Shown here: positions 1 to 9,392 of the stretch, in pieces
Position numbering within the stretch: position 1 is the stretch's first letter
How the letters are laid out: each line of letters begins with the position of its first letter
From: Flavobacterium nackdongense
Lineage (GTDB): Bacteria; Bacteroidota; Bacteroidia; Flavobacteriales; Flavobacteriaceae
Assembly (NCBI RefSeq): GCF_004355225.1
Contig: NZ_CP037933.1
Coordinates: 2,046,001-2,110,000, forward strand
Direction of reading: 5' to 3'
DNA length: 64,000 nt
Position numbers and translations under genes: made by a program
Notes under the pieces: model-generated
Told to the model about the DNA's origin: nothing
The model's database searches: none
The model's input: the letters and a program-made list of their open reading frames with translations, nothing else

Positions 1-896
1 GCACGGAAATCATTACCTGTAGCAAGCACCACGGCGTCGATTCCGTTCATAATCCCCTTGTTGTGGGTTACGGCTCGAAACGGTTCGACTTCGGCAATTT
101 GAACTGCTCGAACGAATCTTTCAGCAAAAGCTTTCGGGTTTTCGATATGTTTTTCGACCAAGTCATCAACAGGACAGGAAACTTCGGCGCGAACAATGCA
201 ATTGGGAACATAATTCGAAAGAATGCTCATCACCACTTCAATGTCTTTTTCTGCTGAAGAAAATAAATCATATAGTTGCGCTTCATTTTTCAATGTTTTG
301 GCAAATTGCTCCAAACACGAATTAATAAAATTGGCGCCCATCGAATCTTTGGTTTCAAAAGTAGCGTGCAATTGATAGTAATTCGGCAACAAATTGGTTT
401 TGTTTCGCAATTCGATATCCAAAATTCCGCCGCCGCGTTTTTGCATATTTTTGGTAATGCTTTCCGTATTGGAGTAAAATTTACTTTTTGTTTGCCCAAA
501 AAATAATTCCAATTTCGATGCGTCGCCTTTGAAAATAAAATGAACCTGACCAATTTTTTCGCTATTGATAACGGTAGCTTTAAAACCGCCGCGAGTAGAC
601 CAGAATTTTGCTGCTTTTGAGGCCGCTGCCACAACCGAACTTTCTTCAATCGCCATCGGAATGCTGTTGTATTTTCCGTTAATCAAAAAATTAGGTGCCA
701 CACCAAGCGGAATGTAGAAATTGCTTATCGTGTTTTCGATAAATTCATCGTGTAACTTTTGGAGTTTTTCGTCTGAATTCCAATAGTTTTTTAGGATAGA
801 AATGGCTTCTTGAGGGCTGGAAAAGTATTCTTTGGCAATCCAGTTTATTTTTTCTTCTTTGGATAATTTCGAAAATCCGGCGATCGATTTTGACAT
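1..896 (-). CDS. Hydroxymethylglutaryl-CoA reductase, class II (degradative type), 5' part
   Basis: Reading leftwards from the ATG at 894-896 there is an open frame of about 298 codons that runs off the window edge, so the C-terminal part is not visible. The start MSKSIAGFSKLS followed by the segment KAAKFWSTRGGFKA is what I recognise as a class II HMG-CoA reductase (interconversion of HMG-CoA and mevalonate with a nicotinamide cofactor). Members of the Flavobacteriia use this class in the mevalonate route to isoprenoids, so the 'degradative' label probably does not describe its role here. The gene ends ten bases upstream of a toxin-antitoxin pair on the same strand. The active-site lysine and aspartate region lies at or beyond the edge and cannot be checked. 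The family assignment rests on recalled sequence similarity. Confidence 0.8.
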   Translation of the reverse strand, partial: MSKSIAGFSKLSKEEKINWIAKEYFSSPQEAISILKNYWNSDEKLQKLHDEFIENTISNFYIPLGVAPNFLINGKYNSIPMAIEESSVVAAASKAAKFWSTRGGFKATVINSEKIGQVHFIFKGDASKLELFFGQTKSKFYSNTESITKNMQKRGGGILDIELRNKTNLLPNYYQLHATFETKDSMGANFINSCLEQFAKTLKNEAQLYDLFSSAEKDIEVVMSILSNYVPNCIVRAEVSCPVDDLVEKHIENPKAFAERFVRAVQIAEVEPFRAVTHNKGIMNGIDAVVLATGNDFR

Positions 897-905
897 TTAT
901 TTTTT

Positions 906-1187
906 TTAATAGGAATATTTGTTTTTAATGATTCCAAAAACACGAACCGTTTTGTTGTTTTCAAAAATTTGATACGAAATCGTATAGCCTTTGAAAACAT
1001 AATCTCTATAGGCGTCGTCTTTGAAATATAAAGACTTTTTGTAATTATCGGGGAATTTCAAGTCTTTTCTAACTGCAGAAATTAAATCTTTTTTGAATTT
1101 TCTTGCTGCAAGAGGTTTGTCTTTGGCTATAAAACGAACTATGTCACCTAGCAAATCAAAGAATTCATCATCTATATCAATTTTCAT
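906..1187 (-). CDS. Type II toxin, ParE/RelE superfamily
   Basis: This small protein of 93 residues has the ParE/RelE toxin layout: an N-terminal helical hairpin (FFDLLGDIVRFIAKDKPLAA), a basic middle (KKDLISAVRK) and a C-terminal beta sheet with the pattern YRDYVFKGYTISYQI ending in a conserved hydrophobic strand. The family acts on gyrase (ParE) or on ribosome-bound mRNA (RelE); the sequence alone does not tell which. The start codon lies inside the upstream antitoxin gene, with an 11-base overlap, so the two are translationally coupled. The stop is only ten bases from the ATG of the HMG-CoA reductase gene. Confidence 0.7.
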   Translation of the reverse strand: MKIDIDDEFFDLLGDIVRFIAKDKPLAARKFKKDLISAVRKDLKFPDNYKKSLYFKDDAYRDYVFKGYTISYQIFENNKTVRVFGIIKNKYSY

Positions 1188-1434
1188 ATTCAGAAATTAT
1201 TTTTTCTAAATACTCATCAAGCTCTTCCAAACTTCTCGATTTGCTTTCTCCAGACTCAAATTTTTTCACGGCTAAATGCAATCTATCTCGATACTCTAAA
1301 AAAGATTTGTCCTCAATAATTGGACTATCTTCCTCAACAATATGCAATTCGGTTGCAGAGAAAGAATTCAAAAATTCGATTAGTTTTTCTTTTATACTGG
1401 ATTGAAATTCGATTTTGATAGTTTCCATATTCAT
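1177..1434 (-). CDS. Antitoxin of the ParE/RelE-type pair
   Basis: An 85-residue, acidic protein precedes the toxin in the order usual for type II modules. The N-terminal 25 residues (METIKIEFQSSIKEKLIEFL) look like a short strand-helix module, and the remainder is a charged helix (residues 45-83, rich in E, K and S) of the kind that wraps around a toxin. ATGs at 1434 and 1428 are both possible; the second gives METIKIEF. A TAATTTTG element lies 14 to 21 bases upstream. I do not recognise the antitoxin family by name, so the assignment leans on size, order and the 11-base overlap. Confidence 0.6.
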   Translation of the reverse strand: MNMETIKIEFQSSIKEKLIEFLNSFSATELHIVEEDSPIIEDKSFLEYRDRLHLAVKKFESGESKSRSLEELDEYLEKIISEYEN

Positions 1435-1447
1435 TTTTTATAGAATT

Positions 1448-1455
1448 CAAAATTA
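1448..1455 (-). promoter_or_regulatory. -7 promoter element (TAATTTTG) of the toxin-antitoxin pair
   Basis: On the minus strand this reads TAATTTTG, a full match to the Bacteroidota -7 consensus TAnnTTTG, 14 bases before the antitoxin ATG. A clear -33 TTTG at the usual spacing is not visible. Confidence 0.35.
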
Positions 1456-1580
1456 GTAAAAAATTGGTTTCCAACTGAGTTTTACATCTCGTTTCTTTTT
1501 TTTAACATTTAACAGTCCGAATGTGAAATAATTGTAAAATTTTCACTAAAATTGGACACTTTTAAATTAAAATACTAGTA

Positions 1581-3755
1581 ATGATTTCAAATAAGATTAA
1601 CCTACTGTTTTTGTTGTTGTTAACTTCTGTTTTTGCACAACAAAAAATCACTGTCGAAGCTATTTATACCGGACAATTTCAACCCAAAGGAATGGTTGAA
1701 TTGCAATCGATGAAAAATACCAATCAATATACGGTTTTAAATTTTGATCAAGCGAGCCGAAGCTTGCAAATTGACGTATTTGATTTTGCTACTTTGAAAA
1801 AAGTGAGCACATTAATCGACACTAAAAATCAAAGTAAATTATTCGGAGGAATCGATAGTTATGCTTTTAGTTCGGATGAAAAAAAAGTATTGATAGCCAA
1901 TAATACCAATCCGATTTACCGTCATTCCTTTACTGCTGATTATTTTCTGTATGATATTGAAACGAAAGAATTATATAAAGTTCTAGAACAGGTTCAGGAG
2001 CCTAGTTTTTCGCCTGACAGGAAAAAGATTGCGTATGTGAAAGAGAATAATATTTTTATTTATGACATAGCGTCCAAAACCAATGCTCAAATCACCACCG
2101 ACGGAAAGAAAAATGAAATCATCAACGGAATCACGGATTGGGTGTATGAAGAAGAATTTGCCTTTGTGAGCGCTTTCGATTGGAGTGCAGACAGCAAAAA
2201 AATCGGGTTTATTCGTTTTGACGAAAGCCAAGTTCCTGAATTTTCGATGTCAATTTTTAGTAAAGACTTGTATCCAAAAATTGAAACCTTCAAATACCCA
2301 AAAGCAGGGGAAAAGAACTCCACCGTTTCCTTGCATTTGTATAATGTCGATTCCAAAACCACCAAAAAAGTAGATTTAAGTCAATACAATGATTTTTATA
2401 TTCCAAGAATCGAATGGACGAAAGATGCCAATATTTTATCGGCAAAAATTCTAAATCGTCATCAGGATAATCTGGATTTACTTTTTGTTGATGGGACAAC
2501 GGGAGCAACAAAAGTAGTTTTCAATGAAAAAGACAAATCGTATATAGACTTTATCGATAAAGATAATTTGACCTTTTTAGAAAACAACAATTTTATTTGG
2601 ACCTCCGAAAAAGACGGTTTCAATCATATTTATCAGTACGATAAAACAGGGAAATTAATCAATCAAGTGACCAAAGGCAATTGGGAAGTGACCGAATATT
2701 ATGGTTTTGATGAGAAAACCAAATCAGTTTTTTATCAATCGACAGAGAATGGTTCTATCAACAGAGACGTTTATAGAATCAGTTTAGACGGGAAAAATAA
2801 AACAAGATTATCTCAAAATTTAGGAACTAACGCCGCTACTTTCAGCCCCAATTTTCAATATTTTATCAATTCCTTTTCGAGTGCTTCTCAACCCACTACT
2901 TTTACGCTGAATGATTCTAAAACAGGAAAACAAATTCAGGTTATTGAAAATAACGAAGCTTTGGCAACCAAATTAAAAGACTACAATTTGCCCAAGAAAG
3001 AGTTTTTCGTACTCAAAACCGAGAGAGGAAATGAACTGAATGCTTGGATAATCAAGCCAAAAGATTTTGAACCATCTAAGAAATATCCTGTTTTTATGTA
3101 TCAATATTCTGGACCCGGTTCGCAACAAGTGAATAACGAATGGAATAGTCACGACGACTATTGGTTTATGATGTTGGCGCAGCAAGGCTACATTGTAGCT
3201 TGTGTTGACGGTCGCGGAACAGGTTTCAAAGGAGCCGATTTCAAAAAAGTCACTTACAAACAATTAGGAAAATACGAAGTCGAAGACCAAATTGATGCGG
3301 CAAAAGTTTTAGGAAATTATCCTTATGTCGATAAATCTCGAATCGGTATTTGGGGATGGTCTTATGGAGGATTTATGTCGAGTAATTGTATTTTGAAAGG
3401 GAATGATGTTTTCAAAATGGCGATTGCCGTAGCGCCGGTAACCAATTGGCGTTTTTATGACAGCGTTTATACCGAACGATATATGCAAACGCCTCAAGAA
3501 AATCCTAGCGGTTATGACGATAATTCTCCCATAAATTTTGTGAGTAAACTTAAGGGGAAATATTTGCTAATTCACGGTTCGGGCGACGACAATGTACACG
3601 TGCAAAATTCGATGCAAATGATGGAAGCCCTAATTCAAGCCAATAAACAATTTGATTCCCAAATATATCCCGATAAAAATCACGGAATTTATGGCGGAAA
3701 AACAAGAATACAATTGTTCAATAAAATGACTACTTTTATACAAAATAATTTATAG
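1581..3755 (+). CDS. Dipeptidyl peptidase IV-like S9B serine protease
   Basis: This 724-residue exported protease removes N-terminal dipeptides, classically after Pro or Ala in position 2. Residues 1-19 are a signal peptide ending at FAQQ. Residues about 40-480 form the beta-propeller, including the Glu pair in WVYEEEF that holds the substrate amino terminus. The alpha/beta-hydrolase domain follows, with nucleophile S594 in GWSYGG, D669 in GSGDDNVH and H701 in DKNHGIYGG, so the catalytic triad is complete and the length is normal for the family. Fifty-two bases downstream lie three POT di/tripeptide transporter genes on the same strand with no clear promoter in between, which suggests joint function: the protease makes dipeptides in the periplasm and the transporters import them. 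Confidence 0.95.
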   Translation: MISNKINLLFLLLLTSVFAQQKITVEAIYTGQFQPKGMVELQSMKNTNQYTVLNFDQASRSLQIDVFDFATLKKVSTLIDTKNQSKLFGGIDSYAFSSDEKKVLIANNTNPIYRHSFTADYFLYDIETKELYKVLEQVQEPSFSPDRKKIAYVKENNIFIYDIASKTNAQITTDGKKNEIINGITDWVYEEEFAFVSAFDWSADSKKIGFIRFDESQVPEFSMSIFSKDLYPKIETFKYPKAGEKNSTVSLHLYNVDSKTTKKVDLSQYNDFYIPRIEWTKDANILSAKILNRHQDNLDLLFVDGTTGATKVVFNEKDKSYIDFIDKDNLTFLENNNFIWTSEKDGFNHIYQYDKTGKLINQVTKGNWEVTEYYGFDEKTKSVFYQSTENGSINRDVYRISLDGKNKTRLSQNLGTNAATFSPNFQYFINSFSSASQPTTFTLNDSKTGKQIQVIENNEALATKLKDYNLPKKEFFVLKTERGNELNAWIIKPKDFEPSKKYPVFMYQYSGPGSQQVNNEWNSHDDYWFMMLAQQGYIVACVDGRGTGFKGADFKKVTYKQLGKYEVEDQIDAAKVLGNYPYVDKSRIGIWGWSYGGFMSSNCILKGNDVFKMAIAVAPVTNWRFYDSVYTERYMQTPQENPSGYDDNSPINFVSKLKGKYLLIHGSGDDNVHVQNSMQMMEALIQANKQFDSQIYPDKNHGIYGGKTRIQLFNKMTTFIQNNL

Positions 3756-3807
3756 AATCTACCAATACATCTAATTTATAACCATAATCTTAACCACAAT
3801 AAATAAA

Positions 3808-5484
3808 ATGAGTGAAGCAGCAGTAAAAACAGGACATCCAAAAGGACTTTGGGTATTATTCGGAACCGAAATGTGGGAACGTTTCAATTTCTATGGAATG
3901 CGAGCCATTCTAACCTTATTCCTCGTGAATTCGTTAATGATGAAAGAGGAAGATGCATCATTAATATACGGAGGATTCTTGGGATTGTGTTATTTGACAC
4001 CTATGTTGGGAGGTTTCATCGCCGATCGTTTTTTTGGAAATAGAAACTGTATTTTATTGGGTGGTTTGATGATGGCCATTGGGCAATTTTTACTATTTGC
4101 CAGTGCTAGTGTTTTTGGAACCAATTTAAGCCTTGCCAATCTATTAATGTGGTCAGCTTTGGGAATAATTATTTTTGGAAATGGTTTTTTCAAACCTAAT
4201 ATTTCAAGTATGGTGGGGAGTTTGTATCCCAAACAAGAAAAAAGTAAGTTGGATACCGCTTTTACCATTTTCTATATGGGAATCAACTTAGGCGCTTTTC
4301 TAGGTCAATTGATTTGTCCAATTGTCGGTGATGTAAAAGATGCTGAGGGAATTCGCGATATTCACGCGTTCAAATACGGGTTTTTGGCAGCTTCAATAGC
4401 TATGCTTATTGGAACCGCCATTTTTTATGTATTGAAGGATAAATATGTAGTCACTCCAGAAGGAAGGCCACTTGGCGGATTGCCATCCAAAAATGAAGCC
4501 TCTGATTTTGAAGAAGGAGAATCTCAAAAAGCAGTTTTCTCACAAAAGGCTTTGATTACCGCAGGAATTGTATTTATGGCTTTAGGGGCCGTTATTCATT
4601 TTGTTTTTGATCAAAACTTAATTTACACCTTGATTTATTCCAGTGGTTTAACATTGGCAGGATTAATTGTTTCCGATACTTCATTGACGAAAGTCGAACG
4701 CGATAGAATATTTGTAATTTATATCGTTGCGTTCTTTATCATCTTCTTTTGGGCAGCTTTCGAGCAAGCAGGATCTTCATTGACTTTTATCGCCGATAAC
4801 CAAACCGACAGAAGCTTCTTTGGTTGGAATATGCCTCCTTCAATGGTTCAAATTTTCAATGGATTATTTGTTGTGGCCTTTGCTATTCCGTTTAGTATGT
4901 TGTGGGATTATTTACGAAGCAAAGACAGAGAACCTATTTCTCCAATGAAACAAGCTTTTGGATTGGCATTGATTGCTTTGAGTTATTTCATCATTGCGCA
5001 CAATGTAAAAGATTTAGGTAATAATGGACTTTTGGCTATCAAATGGTTGATTCTTTTGTATTTAATTCAAACTTGTGCTGAATTATGCTTGTCGCCAATA
5101 GGTTTATCATTGGTAGGAAAGTTGTCTCCAAAACGTTTTTCTTCATTATTATATGGCGTTTTCTTTTTGTCTAATGCTTCAGGTTATGCATTAGCAGGAA
5201 CATTAGGTTCCATTATGCCAGCAACAGGAGATAAATTTATCAAAGCCAAAGAACTCGGAATCGATTTGCAAGCCGTTTTAGACAAAACTATCACGCCTAC
5301 TGCCGAGCAATTAAAAGTATTGGCAGCCAATCAGATTAGCGATCATAATCCCGTTTTTGCAGGATTTGAAATTCATAATTTGTATGAGTTTTTTATGGTG
5401 TTTGTTGTATTGACAGGGCTTGCCGCCATAATTTTGTTTTCATTGACACCTTTCTTGAAAAAAATGATGCACGGAGTTCGTTAA
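3808..5484 (+). CDS. POT/PTR-family proton-coupled oligopeptide transporter (first of three)
   Basis: An inner-membrane symporter of 558 residues for di- and tripeptides. The POT signature ExxERFxFYG is present near the N terminus (EMWERFNFYGMRAIL), the second family motif as GFFKPNISSMVG, and the third as FFWAAFEQ in the central region. About 12 to 14 hydrophobic segments can be counted, with a cytoplasmic loop around residues 220-245 (EASDFEEGESQ). It follows the dipeptidyl peptidase by 52 bases. The gene ends in a strong hairpin at 5514-5542, so it may be separated from the next two transporters at the transcript level. Substrate preference cannot be read from sequence. Confidence 0.93.
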   Translation: MSEAAVKTGHPKGLWVLFGTEMWERFNFYGMRAILTLFLVNSLMMKEEDASLIYGGFLGLCYLTPMLGGFIADRFFGNRNCILLGGLMMAIGQFLLFASASVFGTNLSLANLLMWSALGIIIFGNGFFKPNISSMVGSLYPKQEKSKLDTAFTIFYMGINLGAFLGQLICPIVGDVKDAEGIRDIHAFKYGFLAASIAMLIGTAIFYVLKDKYVVTPEGRPLGGLPSKNEASDFEEGESQKAVFSQKALITAGIVFMALGAVIHFVFDQNLIYTLIYSSGLTLAGLIVSDTSLTKVERDRIFVIYIVAFFIIFFWAAFEQAGSSLTFIADNQTDRSFFGWNMPPSMVQIFNGLFVVAFAIPFSMLWDYLRSKDREPISPMKQAFGLALIALSYFIIAHNVKDLGNNGLLAIKWLILLYLIQTCAELCLSPIGLSLVGKLSPKRFSSLLYGVFFLSNASGYALAGTLGSIMPATGDKFIKAKELGIDLQAVLDKTITPTAEQLKVLAANQISDHNPVFAGFEIHNLYEFFMVFVVLTGLAAIILFSLTPFLKKMMHGVR

Positions 5485-5513
5485 CAAAATTTAAATTATT
5501 TTTTTATACCTTT

Positions 5514-5548
5514 CAAACCTACAGGAGATTCCTGTAGGTTTGTTTTTT
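5514..5548 (+). terminator. Intrinsic terminator (or attenuator) between first and second POT genes
   Basis: A 13-bp perfect stem (caaacctacagga, 5514-5526; tcctgtaggtttg, 5530-5542) with a 3-base loop is followed by TTTTTT. It begins 30 bases after the stop of the first transporter and ends about 20 bases before the start of the second, so some read-through would be needed for a single transcript. Confidence 0.75.
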
Positions 5549-5561
5549 AATTAAGAAAACT

Positions 5562-7073
5562 ATGGAACAAAATTTAACTATCGAGCAAATACAAAACTTC
5601 AAAGGCAAGTATCCCAAACAATTGTGGTACTTGTTTTTTAGCGAAATGTGGGAACGGTTTAGTTTCTATGGAATGCGCGGAATGTTGGCGGTTTTTATGG
5701 TCAGCCAATTGATGATGGACGAAAAAACGACTAATCTTCAATACGGAGCGACTCAGGCTTTTGTTTACGCATTTCCGTTTATTGGAGGCTTGTTTGCTGA
5801 TAAAATTTTAGGTTTAAGAAAATCTTTATTTTGGGGTGGACTGTTGATGATTGTGGGCAGTGTAATCCTCTCATTAGACCCGAAAAACTTTTTTTTCTTA
5901 GGCATAAGTTTTACAATCGTTGGAACTGGTTTTTTCAAACCCAACATTTCCTCGATGGTAGGTCAATTGTACAAAGAGAATGATGTGCGACAAGACGCTG
6001 GATTTTCTTTGTTTTATGCAGGTGTAAATATTGGAGCTCTAATTGGAGGATACATTTGCATAGCGGTTGCCGAAGGTTCATTATGGAGCGGATTTGTTCC
6101 GGAACATTTGCGATGGAATTTTGCCTTTGGTTTTGCAGCCATTGTAATGCTTGTGAGTTTACTGACCTTTACCCAAACCCAAAAAAGTTTAGGTGAAATT
6201 GGACTTTCTCCATTGTTGCATTTAGAAAAATCAAAAAGAAGAATAAGAGAAGTGGTTACATATATTGCTTCCCTTGCCATCATTCCGTTAATTATTTTGA
6301 TGGTGGCCAATACGGTTTACACTGATTATTTTATGATGGTAATTGGACCTGTATCTTTACTATATTTAGTATACGAAATGCGTAATTTTTCTGTTGCCGA
6401 AAACAAAAAGCTGATTGCGGCTTTTGTCCTAATTGTTTTTTCTATTTTCTTTTGGGCGTTTTTTGAGCAAAGTGGAGGCTCGTTGAGTTTGTTCGCTGTC
6501 AATAATTTGCATAATACATTGTTGGGATTTGAAGTGAGTCCAAATGGAGTCAACAATTCGGCCAATTCTTTATTTGTGATAGCTTTTGCTACTGTGGTGG
6601 GGCTGCTTTGGATTTGGATGAATGCCAGAAAAATTGAACCCAATACAGTAGTTAAATTCGGCCTTGGATTTCTGTTTCTCGCTGGTGGTTTTTGGGTATT
6701 TTATTACACCCAATTTTTTGCCGACCCAAGCGGAAAAACATCACTTAATTTATTCACTTTCGGTTGGTTTATCATCACTTTTGGTGAATTGTGTCTGTCC
6801 CCAATTGGGCTAAGTGCGATGTCTCGATTGTCTCCTCAAAAAACGCAGGCCGTAATGATGGGTATTTGGTATTTGGCGAGTGCTTACGGGCAATATTTTG
6901 CAGGAATATTAGGTGCCAATATTGCTGATGCCTCTGAGAATGCTACAAATTTAGAAAAACTAATTGTCTATGCCGATGGTTACAAACAACTCGCTATTTA
7001 TGCTTTGATTGCGGGTGTAGTTTTGATACTAATTTCGCCTTGGGTGAAAAAATTAATGCAGGAAGTAAAATAA
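5562..7073 (+). CDS. POT/PTR-family peptide transporter (second of three)
   Basis: A 503-residue paralogue of the preceding transporter. It keeps EMWERFSFYGMRGML, GFFKPNISSMVG and FFWAFFEQ, the three POT family motifs, and about 14 transmembrane segments. The cytoplasmic loop around residues 215-230 is short and basic (LEKSKRRIREV). It sits between a terminator-like hairpin upstream and the third transporter six bases downstream, so it is almost certainly co-transcribed with the third. The three copies differ widely outside the motifs, which argues for an old duplication with diverged specificity rather than recent amplification. Confidence 0.93.
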   Translation: MEQNLTIEQIQNFKGKYPKQLWYLFFSEMWERFSFYGMRGMLAVFMVSQLMMDEKTTNLQYGATQAFVYAFPFIGGLFADKILGLRKSLFWGGLLMIVGSVILSLDPKNFFFLGISFTIVGTGFFKPNISSMVGQLYKENDVRQDAGFSLFYAGVNIGALIGGYICIAVAEGSLWSGFVPEHLRWNFAFGFAAIVMLVSLLTFTQTQKSLGEIGLSPLLHLEKSKRRIREVVTYIASLAIIPLIILMVANTVYTDYFMMVIGPVSLLYLVYEMRNFSVAENKKLIAAFVLIVFSIFFWAFFEQSGGSLSLFAVNNLHNTLLGFEVSPNGVNNSANSLFVIAFATVVGLLWIWMNARKIEPNTVVKFGLGFLFLAGGFWVFYYTQFFADPSGKTSLNLFTFGWFIITFGELCLSPIGLSAMSRLSPQKTQAVMMGIWYLASAYGQYFAGILGANIADASENATNLEKLIVYADGYKQLAIYALIAGVVLILISPWVKKLMQEVK

Positions 7074-7079
7074 AAGATT

Positions 7080-8885
7080 ATGACTCCAAACACCACTGAC
7101 CAATTTTTCAAGAACCCAGTTTTAGGACATCCGCCAGGTTTATTCATTTTGTTTTTTACCGAAATGTGGGAACGATTTTCCTTCTACGGAATGCGTTCTT
7201 TACTCATTTTATTCTTGACATCATCCGCAATGGATGGCGGTTGGGAGTGGACGCGAGAAACCGCTTCTTCCTTATTTGGGTCTTATGTAGGACTGGTTTA
7301 TTTGTCCACAATGTTGGGTGGCTATTTTGCCGATAAAAAAATTGGCTATCGTTTAGCTGTGGTTATTGGCGCGAGTTTAATGACTTTAGGACACGCTTCA
7401 ATGGCGGTTGAAACCGAATTTTCTATTTATCTCGGTTTGGTTTTGCTGGTTTTTGGTAACGGATTTTTCAAGCCGAATATGGTTTCCATTATTTCTGAAA
7501 TGTACAAAGATCGTCCCGACAAAAAAGATGGAGCCTACACTTTGTTTTATATGGGTGTCAATGCTGGAGCGTTCTTCGGAATATTGCTTTGTGGGTATCT
7601 AGGCGAAAAAGTGGGTTGGAGCTACGGTTTTGGATTGGCAGGAATTTTTATGTTCTTCGGAATGTTACAGTTTTGGTTATCGCAAAGTATTTTTGGTGAA
7701 ATCGGCTTAAAGCCAAATGCAGCCAGCAAGGCAAAAATAGAAATAGCGGATTCAGACAAAAGAAATCCGTTCACGTCAATTCAGTTAGGATTAATAGGTG
7801 TAATGGCGACTTTGGGATTGCTTTGGATTTTGAATGCGCCAATTTCCAAAATTTCAAAAGGAACAATAGATGTTTTTAGTTTCTTGGGAGATAATGGAAA
7901 CTCGATTGCCATTCTTACGGCTTTGATTTTATTTATTGGATTGCTAGTGTACAGATTCACTCAATATTCCCAAATCACAAGAGAGAAATTAATGGCGGTA
8001 ACATTTTTCGCCTTTCTGACTATTTTCTTTTGGGCGATTTTCGAACAATCCCCCAACAGTTTAACCATTTTTGCTTCGGATTACACCAACCGAGTTTTGG
8101 AAGGCAAGTGGAGTGTCACTTTTTTGGTAGTAAATTCCTTGATGACCATTTTACCATTGACCATTATTACTTGGGTTTTGACTTTATTATTCAAACAAAC
8201 TTTCAAAACATACACCTTGGCTTCGGTGATTTTAAGTAGCAGTTTTGTGATTATTTGGACTATAGCTTTATGGATGTTGGCCAAAGATTATTACACTGCA
8301 GGTTACCTTTCTTTGTCGGACGAAACTTTAGCCTTTTTAAAAATCGAAAAAGTAACAGAACCTTTGACCGAAGTTCCTGCAACCTGGTTTTCGACTTTGA
8401 ATTCATTATTCATTATTTCTCTCGCACCCTTATTTTCGAAATGGTGGGAAAGTAAATACAATCCGTCAGCCAATTACAAATACGGAATTGGGATGGCTCT
8501 GCTGGGTTTAGGAATGGCTTGCATCGCTTTTGGAGCCGACGGAATTGCACCCGGAGCCAAAACCGCTTCAGTGAGTATGATTTGGTTGATTCTAGTGTAT
8601 CTTTTTCACACGATGGCCGAGTTGTGCATTTCGCCAGTAGGATTGTCTAATGTTAGTAAATTGGTTCCTGCCAGAATGATTGCATTTATGTTTGGAGTTT
8701 GGTATCTTGCGGTCGCCATCGGAATGAAAGGAGCAGGAATGTTTGGCGAAAACATCGATAAAATTGCCAACGAACACGGACTAAGTTACTTCTTTTGGAT
8801 GCTGACACTAATTTCTATTGCGGTTAGTTTCTTTGCGATTGTTATGGGACCCGTGGTCAAAAAATTGATGCACGGTGTAAAATAA
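7080..8885 (+). CDS. POT/PTR-family peptide transporter (third of three)
   Basis: The longest of the three, 601 residues. It carries the same POT motifs: EMWERFSFYGMRSLL, GFFKPNMVSIIS (the second motif, here with MVSII in place of ISSMV) and FFWAIFEQ. Extra length comes from added hydrophobic segments in the middle (residues about 245-300 and 370-440), as in the longer POT subgroup of Bacteroidota. The gene starts six bases after the stop of the second transporter and is followed at 43 bases by a secreted thioredoxin-fold gene. Confidence 0.93.
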   Translation: MTPNTTDQFFKNPVLGHPPGLFILFFTEMWERFSFYGMRSLLILFLTSSAMDGGWEWTRETASSLFGSYVGLVYLSTMLGGYFADKKIGYRLAVVIGASLMTLGHASMAVETEFSIYLGLVLLVFGNGFFKPNMVSIISEMYKDRPDKKDGAYTLFYMGVNAGAFFGILLCGYLGEKVGWSYGFGLAGIFMFFGMLQFWLSQSIFGEIGLKPNAASKAKIEIADSDKRNPFTSIQLGLIGVMATLGLLWILNAPISKISKGTIDVFSFLGDNGNSIAILTALILFIGLLVYRFTQYSQITREKLMAVTFFAFLTIFFWAIFEQSPNSLTIFASDYTNRVLEGKWSVTFLVVNSLMTILPLTIITWVLTLLFKQTFKTYTLASVILSSSFVIIWTIALWMLAKDYYTAGYLSLSDETLAFLKIEKVTEPLTEVPATWFSTLNSLFIISLAPLFSKWWESKYNPSANYKYGIGMALLGLGMACIAFGADGIAPGAKTASVSMIWLILVYLFHTMAELCISPVGLSNVSKLVPARMIAFMFGVWYLAVAIGMKGAGMFGENIDKIANEHGLSYFFWMLTLISIAVSFFAIVMGPVVKKLMHGVK

Positions 8886-8928
8886 CGGCACTGTTTTTGT
8901 TAAGAAAAATAAACTAAATGATATAAAA

Positions 8929-9390
8929 ATGAAGAAAATAATTCTAACCGTATTAGTGGTAATGAGTTCTTTGGCTGTTCAGGCACAAGAACTAAAATGG
9001 GAAACTGACATCAACAAAGCCATATCGGTATCCAATAAAACCAAAAAACCAATGTTGTTGTTTTTCACAGGAAGCGATTGGTGTGGATGGTGCATTCGCT
9101 TGCAAAAAGAAGTGTTGAAAACGCCAGATTTCGCCACTTGGGCAAAGAAAAACGTGGTTTTGGTTGAATTGGATTACCCAAGAAGTGTTCCACAATCTGA
9201 TGCTATAAAAGCTCAAAATGCTGGCTTACAACAAGCATTCGGCATACAAGGATTTCCTACTGTTTACTTTGCAACTGCCAAACAGAAAAACGGTAAACCA
9301 AGTTTTACAGGTATAGGAAGTACAGGATATGTTGCTGGTGGGCCAAAAGCTTGGTTAGCAGAAGCCGATAAAATTCTGAAAACAAAATAA
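8929..9390 (+). CDS. Secreted thioredoxin-fold protein
   Basis: A 153-residue protein with a signal peptide (residues 1-20, cut near VQAQ) and a thioredoxin fold. The active-site motif is WCGWC (C52, C55), and the cis-proline stretch is GFPTVYF. The motif is not the CGPC of thioredoxin; CxWC forms occur in DUF255/thioredoxin_7-like proteins in the periplasm. It probably works as a periplasmic thiol-disulfide reductase or chaperone, but the client is unknown. Its position after the peptide transporters is typical of flavobacterial genomes, but the functional link is not evident. The gene converges on comEC with two bases between stop codons. Confidence 0.85.
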   Translation: MKKIILTVLVVMSSLAVQAQELKWETDINKAISVSNKTKKPMLLFFTGSDWCGWCIRLQKEVLKTPDFATWAKKNVVLVELDYPRSVPQSDAIKAQNAGLQQAFGIQGFPTVYFATAKQKNGKPSFTGIGSTGYVAGGPKAWLAEADKILKTK

Positions 9391-9392
9391 GT

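Noticed and set aside
290..649. Minus-strand open frame of 119 codons
   Set aside because: It overlaps, in another frame of the same strand, the well-supported HMG-CoA reductase reading frame.
8929..9390. Classical thioredoxin TrxA
   Set aside because: It has a signal peptide and a WCGWC motif, not WCGPC, so it is an exported member of another subgroup.
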